Part shown: piece by piece, positions 1 to 4,286 of the stretch | Position numbering within the stretch: position 1 is the stretch's first letter | Layout: each line of letters starts with the position of its first letter | DNA from: Methanobrevibacter sp. | Lineage (GTDB): Archaea; Methanobacteriota; Methanobacteria; Methanobacteriales; Methanobacteriaceae | Assembly: GCA_031261945.1 (NCBI GenBank) | Contig: JAISIQ010000003.1 | Span: forward strand, 1 to 5,419 | Direction of reading: 5' to 3' | Length of the DNA: 5,419 nucleotides | Position numbers and translations under genes: made by a program | Notes under the pieces: model-generated | What the model was told of the DNA's origin: nothing | Seen by the model: the letters and a program-made list of their open reading frames with translations, nothing else | Database searches by the model: none

Positions 1-1
1 T

Positions 2-292
2 TTTTTAGTAATACTATTATTTATTTTTGTATTATTTATATTTTTCCTTAAATTTGGGGTAAATTTTCTAATTCTATTAAAATTTATTACTTTAGCATCA
101 TTTTTACATTATTTAGTCATAATTCTATTATTTAATAATTATTATGCTATAATTGTTAATTTTACTTCTTCAGATCATTTTTATTTTTATATTAATAGTG
201 ATAATATTAATAATAGTAATACAATTAACAATATTATTAATAATATCATTAAAATAATATCAATTAATACTATCACTAATAAAAAAATATAA
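2..292 (+). CDS. C-terminal part of an unidentified membrane protein (5' end outside the window)
   Basis: I do not recognise this protein. A frame enters from the left edge and stays open for 96 codons to a TAA at 290-292. No ATG, GTG or TTG lies in frame, so the start is upstream. Such a long open frame is notable because A/T-rich stop codons should be frequent in DNA this AT-rich. The visible peptide begins FLVILLFIFVLFIFF, continues as a second hydrophobic stretch to about residue 45 (ending near HYLVIILLFNNYYA), and finishes in a polar tail of about 40 residues dominated by Asn and Ile with a lysine near the end (TNKKI). This suggests two membrane segments and a hydrophilic C-terminus. 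Its GC content is as low as the intergenic DNA, so it may be fast-evolving, degenerate or a chance open frame. Confidence 0.5.
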   Translation, partial: FLVILLFIFVLFIFFLKFGVNFLILLKFITLASFLHYLVIILLFNNYYAIIVNFTSSDHFYFYINSDNINNSNTINNIINNIIKIISINTITNKKI

Positions 293-317
293 TATTTTTA
301 AAAATATTTTTAAAATT
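291..317 (+). terminator. Candidate terminator: AT-only palindrome with T-runs after the membrane-protein frame
   Basis: A perfect 18-bp palindrome, AATATTTTTAAAAATATT (291-308), begins inside the stop codon of the upstream frame and is followed by another run of five T (307-311). Archaeal termination is driven mainly by T-runs on the coding strand, so this could end the upstream transcript. Palindromes made only of A and T arise easily in such DNA, which keeps confidence low. Confidence 0.35.
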
Positions 318-383
318 GAAAATTCAAATAGAAAAGTTTATTTTATCTACAATTTAATTTTAATATGAATATAAATTATAATC

Positions 384-406
384 AGAATTTATATAGAATT
401 TATATA
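384..406 (+). promoter_or_regulatory. ftr promoter: two tandem TATA boxes
   Basis: The 12-mer AGAATTTATATA occurs at 384-395 and again at 395-406, overlapping by one base. It places two identical TTTATATA boxes at 388-395 and 399-406, exactly 11 bp apart. TTTATATA matches the classical methanogen TATA box. With initiation about 25 bp downstream of a box, transcripts would begin near 414-421 or 425-432, giving leaders of roughly 25-45 nt before the ftr ATG at 458. Two near-identical 10-mers (ATTAATGGAA, ATTAATAGAA; 410-429) fill the expected initiation zone. The rest of 309-383 shows nothing I can support. Confidence 0.65.
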
Positions 407-447
407 CAAATTAATGGAAATTAATAGAAATTGAAAAATTAAATATT

Positions 448-453
448 GGTGAA
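448..453 (+). promoter_or_regulatory. Ribosome binding site that fixes the ftr start
   Basis: GGTGAA lies a few bases before the ATG at 458 and matches the GGTGAT core complementary to the archaeal 16S rRNA 3' end. The possible TTG (446) and GTG (449) starts overlap this site, so they belong to the binding site rather than to the protein. Confidence 0.7.
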
Positions 454-457
454 ATTT

Positions 458-1351
458 ATGCAATTAAATGGTGTAGATATAAAAGATACATATGCAGAAG
501 CTTTTGGAATAAAAGTTTCTAGATTATTGGTGACTGCTGCGACTAAAAAATTAGCTAAAATAGCTGCTACCGAAGCTACTGGTTATGCAACTTCTGTAAT
601 CGGATGTCCTGCTGAAGCTGGAATTGACTGTTATGTTCCTCCAACAGAAACTCCTGATGGAAGACCAGGTTACATAATCATGATTTGTAATTCAAGTAAA
701 AAACAATTAGACCATGAACTTCTTGAAAGAATTGGAATGGGAATTCTTACTGCTGCTACAACAGCTGTTTTCAATGAACTCGATGATGAAGATGAAAAAC
801 TCAAAATTGGTTTCAAATTAAAATTCTTCGGTGATGGATATGAAAAAGAATTAGATATTGACAACAGAAAAATCCATTCTATTCCAATCATGTCTGGAGA
901 CTTCTTAGTTGAAAGTGAATTTGGTATAAAAGATGGAGTAGCTGGTGGAAACTTCTTTATCCTTGCAAATAGCCAAATGGAAGCTCTTGTAGCTGCTGAA
1001 GCTGCAGTTGATGCAATTTATAATGTTCCTGGAACAATCACTCCATTCCCTGGAGGAGTTGTAGCATCTGGTTCCAAAGTAGGTTGTAACGAATATAATT
1101 TCTTAAATGCTTCTACTAACGAAAAAATGTGTGTTACATTAAAAGACGAAGTTGTAGAGTCTGAAATCAGAGACGATGTTGGAGGAATCTATGAAATTGT
1201 AATCGACGGAATCAACGAAGAACAAGTTACAAAAGCTATGAAAGAAGGTATCAAAGCAGCTTGTACAATTAGTGGTGTTAGAGAAATTAGCGCAGGTAAC
1301 TACGGTGGAAGTTTAGGTGCTTATAAAATTAATTTAAGAGATTTATTTTAA
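458..1351 (+). CDS. ftr: Formylmethanofuran--tetrahydromethanopterin N-formyltransferase
   Basis: Ftr (EC 2.3.1.101) is a cytoplasmic enzyme that moves the formyl group from formylmethanofuran to tetrahydromethanopterin, the second step of CO2 reduction to methane. Starting at ATG 458 gives 297 residues, the usual family length, and the N-terminus [16 protein letters not shown] aligns with known Ftr starts. Recognisable blocks are CPAEAGIDC followed by [11 protein letters not shown] (50-71), FFGDGY (123-128), [11 protein letters not shown] (160-170), [14 protein letters not shown] (196-209), [11 protein letters not shown] (277-287) and the C-terminal DLF. Codon use includes many C-ending codons (AAC, GAC, ATC) and the gene is visibly less AT-rich than nnr, consistent with high expression. 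It has its own promoter and a T-rich terminator, so it is probably monocistronic. Many methanogens carry a second Ftr paralogue; some positions here, such as LTAATTA near 97-103 where I recall a Pro in canonical enzymes, leave open that this is the paralogue. Confidence 0.93.
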   Translation: MQLNGVDIKDTYAEAFGIKVSRLLVTAATKKLAKIAATEATGYATSVIGCPAEAGIDCYVPPTETPDGRPGYIIMICNSSKKQLDHELLERIGMGILTAATTAVFNELDDEDEKLKIGFKLKFFGDGYEKELDIDNRKIHSIPIMSGDFLVESEFGIKDGVAGGNFFILANSQMEALVAAEAAVDAIYNVPGTITPFPGGVVASGSKVGCNEYNFLNASTNEKMCVTLKDEVVESEIRDDVGGIYEIVIDGINEEQVTKAMKEGIKAACTISGVREISAGNYGGSLGAYKINLRDLF

Positions 1352-1361
1352 ATATAAAACG

Positions 1362-1400
1362 ATTTAATAAATTAATAATTTAGTAATTTAATAAATTAAT
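1362..1400. repeat. 15-bp direct repeat downstream of ftr
   Basis: ATTTAATAAATTAAT occurs at 1362-1376 and again at 1386-1400, a 24-bp offset, followed by further TTTAATTA-type copies up to 1420. It is AT-only and most likely the product of replication slippage in the 3' untranslated region of ftr. Confidence 0.6.
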
Positions 1401-1420
1401 TATTTAATTATTTAATTTAA

Positions 1421-1449
1421 ATCTTTTCTTTTTTTATTTTTTTATTTTC
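1421..1449 (+). terminator. Poly-T terminator of ftr
   Basis: About 75 bp after the ftr stop, the top strand carries runs of four, eight and seven T broken only by single bases (CTTTTC at 1423-1428, then T runs at 1429-1435 and 1437-1443), and more T-rich sequence follows. No GC-rich stem precedes it. This is the usual form of archaeal intrinsic termination, which relies on U-tracts. Confidence 0.6.
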
Positions 1450-1467
1450 TCTATCTTATTTTTCTTT

Positions 1468-1591
1468 TTATTCTTATTCTTATTCTCACTCTTATTCTTA
1501 TTTTTATTTCTATTTTTAAGTTTAATTTTATTATTACTATTACTATTACTACTATTATTATTACTATTATTTTTATTTCTATTTCTATTTC
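1468..1591. repeat. Hexanucleotide microsatellite patch (TTATTC / TATTAC / TATTTC)
   Basis: Three separate hexamer series follow one another. TTATTC and variants run from 1468 to 1509 as seven units (three exact, then TCACTC, TTATTC, TTATTT, TTATTT). TATTAC and variants run from 1532 to 1570, including three exact copies at 1532-1549. TATTTC is present three times at 1574-1591. All are pyrimidine-rich on the top strand. The 6-bp period gives the reverse strand an artificial Asn/Lys/Arg-rich open frame. Slippage expansion is the simplest explanation, and no gene is visible here. Confidence 0.8.
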
Positions 1592-1641
1592 TTAATGCTA
1601 CTTTTATTAATACTATTTTTAAAAATATTATTATTTTTAAC

Positions 1642-1689
1642 ATTGATTATAATATTGATTATAATATTGGTTATTATATTGATTATTAA
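1642..1689. repeat. 12-bp tandem repeat, four copies
   Basis: The unit ATTGATTATAAT is present twice exactly (1642-1653, 1654-1665), followed by ATTGGTTATTAT (1666-1677) and ATTGATTATTAA (1678-1689). The array sits where the flanking top strand changes from T-rich to A-rich. There are no unique spacers between units, so it is not a CRISPR. Confidence 0.85.
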
Positions 1690-1807
1690 TAAAATAAAAT
1701 ATAATTAAAACAAAAATTAATAATAAAAATAAGAACAAAATAACAACAATCAATAAAATAACACATAATAATAACAATAAAATAACAATAAAAACAATAA
1801 TAATAAT
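1690..1807 (+). promoter_or_regulatory. A-rich upstream region of nnr with a weak TATA-like candidate
   Basis: This 118-bp stretch is almost entirely A with scattered T and C, built of AATAA, AACAA and AATAAC motifs. The best TATA-like match is AAAATATAAT at 1697-1706, which would put initiation near 1725 and leave a leader of about 90 nt. No TTTATATA box like those of ftr and tbp is present, so the promoter assignment is tentative. Confidence 0.3.
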
Positions 1808-1812
1808 GAGGG
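1808..1812 (+). promoter_or_regulatory. Ribosome binding site of nnr
   Basis: GAGGG ends four bases before the ATG at 1817. It is the only G-rich cluster in more than 100 bp of A/T-rich leader, which supports this ATG as the true start. Confidence 0.65.
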
Positions 1813-1816
1813 AAAT

Positions 1817-3406
1817 ATGAAACCTATAGATATGATTGCAACAGACATTAATTGTGAGGATTTAGGCTTATCAAGACTTTGTCTTATGGAAAATGCAGGA
1901 AAATCAACAGCTGATGAAATAGCTAAGCTTTCAACTTTCACATTTTCAAAGCCAGTGAAAATAGCTATTTTCACAGGTTCGGGAGGTAATGGCGGTGATG
2001 GTTTTGTAGCTGCCCGTCATTTACTTAATAGGGGATTTGAAGTTGATATTTTCATGTTAACTCCAATAAATGGTATTAAATCAAATGATTCTAAAACAAA
2101 TGCAGAAATTCTCATGAATATGGAACCTAAATTCTCAAAAATAGCTATTCATCAAATTGATTCAATAGAAGATTTAAACAATTCTGAAATAGCTAAATCA
2201 AATAGCTTTAGTGAATATATTATTATTGATGCTATTTTGGGAACAGGCATAGAAGGAAAACTCAAAAATAAAGTTAAAACAGCTATTGAAATAATAAATA
2301 ACTCAAATGCATTAACAATAGCTATTGATGTTCCTTCTGGAATGAATCCTGAAACAGGAGAAATAGTTGATTTAGCTATTAGGCCTGATTACACAATAAC
2401 ATTCCATAGAATTAAATCTGGTATTAAAATAGCTAATCAAAGTAACGAAAAAAAGGTAGGAGGAATTATTACTTGTGATATTGGAATTCCTATTGAAGCA
2501 GAAATATTTACAGGTACTGGAGATCTTCAAAGATTAAAAAAAAGGTCAGCTATTTCTCATAAAGGTAAAAATGGCAAACTATTGATTATTGGGGGTAGTA
2601 AAGATTATTCTGGAGCTCCAGCTATTGCAGGATTTTCTGCATTAAGTGCTGGTGCTGATTTAGTTTATATAGCTTCCCCTAGTTCTGCAAGTTTAGCTAT
2701 TAAATCTTATTCTCCAGATTTCATTGTTAAAGAATTAGAAGGAGATTATCTAAATCTAAATCATACCGAAGATATTTTAAAGATGGTAGATGATGTTGAT
2801 GCAGTATTAATTGGTTCAGGTTCTGGATTAGATGAAGAAACAGGAAAATTATTTAATATATTATCTGCTAAAATTGAAAAATCATTAGTTTTAGATGCTG
2901 ATGCTTTAAAATTAGTTGATTTAAATTTAATAAAGAATAAAAAGAATTTAATCATAACTCCTCATCTACAAGAATTTAAATCTTTCTTTTCAAAAACAAT
3001 AGAAAATGAAAATAAAAGCTTAGAATTTGAAAATATGGACTTAAATTTTGATAATATGGGATATAATGATTTACATGATAAAATAGCTATTTTCCAAATT
3101 ATAACAAAAAATATTCAAGGAACTACAATATTAAAAGGTAAATACGACTTAATATTTAATAGTAATAGATTAAAACTTAATAAAACAGGTAATCCTGGAA
3201 TGACTGTTGGAGGAACTGGGGATTCTTTAGCAGGAATAGCTATTGGCTTACTTTCTCAAGGTTTAAATAGCTTTGATGCAGGTTTACTTGCAGCTTATCT
3301 CAATGGAAGAGCAGGAGATTTAGCTATGGAAAAACATGGAAATGGATTTACAGCTTCTCAATTAAGTGAATTTTTAGGAGCTTTAATGGAAGAAATAATT
3401 GAATAA
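1817..3406 (+). CDS. nnr: Bifunctional NAD(P)H-hydrate epimerase / ADP-dependent NAD(P)H-hydrate dehydratase
   Basis: This repair enzyme deals with hydrated NADH and NADPH. The N-terminal YjeF_N epimerase interconverts the R and S hydrates (EC 5.1.99.6), and the C-terminal ribokinase-like domain dehydrates the S form at the cost of ADP (EC 4.2.1.136). At 529 residues it has the size of the fused form. The epimerase half (1 to about 225) shows GSGGNGGDGFVAARHL (54-69), the IIIDAILGTG Asp (D138) and DVPSGMNPETG (171-181). The dehydratase half shows KLLIIGGSKDYSGAPAIAG (254-272), GSGSGLDEE (333-341), DADAL (360-364), TPHLQEF (381-387), LKG (439-441) and GNPGMTVGGTGDSLAG (458-473), with D469 the expected catalytic Asp. 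TPHLQEF differs from the common TPHPGEF. An Asn/Asp/Glu-rich insertion of roughly 20 residues lies between it and LKG. The gene is dense in the AATAGCTATT palindrome. A separate promoter is likely because 465 bp and a terminator separate it from ftr. Confidence 0.93.
   Translation: MKPIDMIATDINCEDLGLSRLCLMENAGKSTADEIAKLSTFTFSKPVKIAIFTGSGGNGGDGFVAARHLLNRGFEVDIFMLTPINGIKSNDSKTNAEILMNMEPKFSKIAIHQIDSIEDLNNSEIAKSNSFSEYIIIDAILGTGIEGKLKNKVKTAIEIINNSNALTIAIDVPSGMNPETGEIVDLAIRPDYTITFHRIKSGIKIANQSNEKKVGGIITCDIGIPIEAEIFTGTGDLQRLKKRSAISHKGKNGKLLIIGGSKDYSGAPAIAGFSALSAGADLVYIASPSSASLAIKSYSPDFIVKELEGDYLNLNHTEDILKMVDDVDAVLIGSGSGLDEETGKLFNILSAKIEKSLVLDADALKLVDLNLIKNKKNLIITPHLQEFKSFFSKTIENENKSLEFENMDLNFDNMGYNDLHDKIAIFQIITKNIQGTTILKGKYDLIFNSNRLKLNKTGNPGMTVGGTGDSLAGIAIGLLSQGLNSFDAGLLAAYLNGRAGDLAMEKHGNGFTASQLSEFLGALMEEIIE
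1955..1974. repeat. Perfect 20-bp palindrome within nnr
   Basis: GTGAAAATAGCTATTTTCAC reads identically on both strands. It encodes V-K-I-A-I-F-T of the strand just before the epimerase glycine-rich loop, and it is the longest member of the AATAGCTATT series. The palindrome is seen directly; any role as a binding site is speculation. Confidence 0.95.
2140..2149. repeat. AATAGCTATT palindrome, copy 2
   Basis: This is an exact 10-bp copy inside nnr, preceded by AAA, encoding the Lys-Ile-Ala-Ile at residues 108-111. Confidence 0.9.
2316..2327. repeat. AATAGCTATT palindrome, copy 3 (12-bp form)
   Basis: CAATAGCTATTG is a perfect 12-bp palindrome. It encodes Thr-Ile-Ala-Ile just before DVPSG in the epimerase domain. 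Confidence 0.9.
3020..3061 (+). repeat. In-frame 21-bp imperfect tandem duplication in nnr
   Basis: Two adjacent 21-bp units (3020-3040 and 3041-3061) match at 16 of 21 positions. They encode LEFENMD and LNFDNMG (residues 402-415) in the extra segment between TPHLQEF and LKG of the dehydratase domain. The pattern suggests the insertion grew by in-frame slippage. Confidence 0.7.
3080..3093. repeat. AATAGCTATT palindrome, copy 4 (14-bp form)
   Basis: AAAATAGCTATTTT is a perfect 14-bp palindrome, identical to the core of the 20-bp element at 1955-1974. It encodes Lys-Ile-Ala-Ile-Phe at residues 422-426. Confidence 0.9.
3235..3244. repeat. AATAGCTATT palindrome, copy 5
   Basis: This is an exact 10-bp copy inside nnr, encoding Gly-Ile-Ala-Ile-Gly (473-477) directly after the catalytic GGTGDSLAG motif. 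Confidence 0.9.
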
Positions 3407-3427
3407 AGTAACGTAATTCTTTAATTC

Positions 3428-3440
3428 ATTTATTTTTTTC
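3428..3440 (+). terminator. Poly-T terminator of nnr in the convergent gap
   Basis: The 36-bp gap between the two convergent stop codons holds TTTATTTTTTTC on the top strand, about 25 bp past the nnr stop. The bottom strand of the gap is A-rich and has no U-tract, so the opposing CYTH transcript probably runs on into the 3' end of nnr as antisense RNA. Confidence 0.5.
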
Positions 3441-3442
3441 TT

Positions 3443-4009
3443 TCATTGTTCTTCTAATAACTCTAAATAAGATGTTCTTTCAAATCCATCATGAATATCT
3501 AATTTATGGAATATATCGAAAATATTGTTTAATGCATCTTGAAAAATAGCTCCATCTTCTAAATCCGCTTCTATTTCCATATATGGTCCTAATCCTTCAA
3601 CATCATCGAGACTTATTATATATTCATCTAATTTATAAATTGTTCTATTTTTGACAACATTGGCTGTTTGTTTAAATCCTAAATGCTGGAATATTTTAGC
3701 TACTTTATTAGCATCTTCTATTCCTACTTCTATTTCTTCTCGTGTTTTACTTGATTGATCTATTTTTGGTCCTTTATAAGTTATGAAAACAGAAACATCT
3801 TCATCATTTAAAGTTTCAACTTCTCTATTATCAATCATTACTTTCCTAATTCGTAATGCTTCATCTGTCTTTCTAAAATCTCGAGTAGGACTATTAAAAT
3901 AGCTATCTTCCTGATACTCAGCATGACTTTTTTTAGCATTAATATCATTTAATTTCTTTTTGATAGAATTAAAATCTTTTATCTTAGCTTTTACTTCAAC
4001 TTCAATCAT
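3443..4009 (-). CDS. CYTH-domain protein, CyaB / class IV adenylate cyclase-like (triphosphate tunnel metalloenzyme)
   Basis: The 188-residue protein has the full CYTH signature. The N-terminal ExExK motif is EVEVK (E3, E5, K7). It is followed by EDSYF (34-38), ALRIRK with R53 and R55, TYKGPK (77-82), REE (90-92), KNRTIY (120-125), SLDDVEGLGPYMEIE (133-147) and a short C-terminal helix. These acidic and basic residues line the tunnel that binds a triphosphate and its metal. The length and the LDDVEGLG block match the CyaB subfamily, some bacterial members of which make cAMP from ATP. Archaeal members are commonly named class IV adenylate cyclase by similarity, yet triphosphatase activity on ThTP, NTP or PPPi is equally possible, and the substrate cannot be read from sequence. 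The start ATG at 4007-4009 is preceded on its strand by AGGGCGAT (4020-4013). It is convergent with nnr and divergent from tbp. Confidence 0.88.
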   Translation of the reverse strand: MIEVEVKAKIKDFNSIKKKLNDINAKKSHAEYQEDSYFNSPTRDFRKTDEALRIRKVMIDNREVETLNDEDVSVFITYKGPKIDQSSKTREEIEVGIEDANKVAKIFQHLGFKQTANVVKNRTIYKLDEYIISLDDVEGLGPYMEIEADLEDGAIFQDALNNIFDIFHKLDIHDGFERTSYLELLEEQ

Positions 4010-4041
4010 TCTATCGCCCTTTTTATTTTATTCTTTAAAAA

Positions 4042-4072
4042 ATACTTTATTTATTAGATACTTTATTTATTA
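4042..4072. repeat. 15-bp direct repeat in the CYTH-gene leader
   Basis: ATACTTTATTTATTA occurs at 4042-4056 and 4058-4072, separated by one base. It lies between the likely promoter and the start of the reverse-strand CYTH gene, so it is probably within the leader or around the initiation site. Confidence 0.8.
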
Positions 4073-4079
4073 AATTAGT

Positions 4080-4107
4080 TTTATAGATTATATTTATAGA
4101 TTATATT
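4080..4107 (-). promoter_or_regulatory. Candidate promoter of the CYTH gene in a 13-bp tandem repeat
   Basis: The top strand holds two tandem copies of TTATAGATTATAT (4081-4093, 4094-4106). On the bottom strand this reads as two overlapping TATA-like boxes of the form ATATAATCTATAAA, 13 bp apart. Initiation about 25 bp downstream would fall near 4070, leaving a leader of about 60 nt. The assignment rests on position and AT pattern only. Confidence 0.45.
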
Positions 4108-4197
4108 TTGTTTTTAATAGTTATTTGTTTTGTTTCTATTTTCATTCTTATTTTGTTATTATTTTTTTTACTTTTTTTATTATTTTTTGTCATATTT
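4108..4197. other. T-rich tract upstream of the tbp promoter, no gene seen
   Basis: About 90 bp of top-strand T runs (up to nine T at 4162-4170) with occasional G, A and C. No open frame, RNA gene or clear motif is visible. Read in the tbp direction, the T-runs could stop stray transcription before the tbp promoter. Confidence 0.5.
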
Positions 4198-4222
4198 TAA
4201 ATAGGTTTATATACTTATAAAT
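4198..4222 (+). promoter_or_regulatory. tbp promoter: TTTATATA box with an adjacent inverted TATA element
   Basis: TTTATATA at 4206-4213 is preceded by AAATAGG, which could serve as the TFB recognition element (BRE), and followed by CTTATAAAT. TTTATA (4206-4211) and TATAAA (4216-4221) form an inverted repeat with a 4-bp spacer. Initiation would be expected near 4232-4238, about 50 nt before the TTG start. Because the product is TBP itself, the second element could allow self-control, but this is inference. Confidence 0.7.
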
Positions 4223-4272
4223 TAAAAAATTAGATAAAGTAAAATTTTACTTATTTTTTTTAATAATTTATT

Positions 4273-4278
4273 GGAGGA
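4273..4278 (+). promoter_or_regulatory. Ribosome binding site that selects the TTG start of tbp
   Basis: GGAGGA ends eight bases before TTG 4287. No in-frame ATG or GTG exists upstream, and the first in-frame ATG downstream would remove the whole first TBP repeat, so this strong site identifies TTG as the start. Confidence 0.8.
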
Positions 4279-4286
4279 ATATTAGC

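Noticed and set aside
446..457. TTG (446) or GTG (449) as the ftr start
   Set aside because: Both overlap the GGTGAA binding site; ATG 458 gives the usual length and N-terminus of Ftr.
670..891. Reverse-strand open frame inside ftr
   Set aside because: It lies wholly within a well-supported conserved gene and its peptide (including a serine run) is a mirror of Asp/Glu codons.
1434..1643. Reverse-strand open frame of 69 codons, hydrophobic at the start and then Asn/Lys/Arg-rich
   Set aside because: It coincides with hexamer microsatellites whose period keeps the frame open; there is no ribosome binding site before its ATG and the composition is pure simple sequence.
1642..1689. Tandem array as a CRISPR
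   Set aside because: The 12-bp units abut without spacers and no cas gene is nearby.
1410..1807. One long hairpin between the T-rich and A-rich halves
   Set aside because: The halves are only loosely complementary simple sequence; I find no long exact inverted repeat linking them.
1750..1974. Reverse-strand open frame across the nnr start
   Set aside because: It overlaps the conserved epimerase region, and its tail comes from A-rich leader DNA read backwards.
2761..2955. Reverse-strand open frame inside nnr
   Set aside because: It is entirely antisense to the conserved dehydratase domain, with no binding site or recognisable motif.
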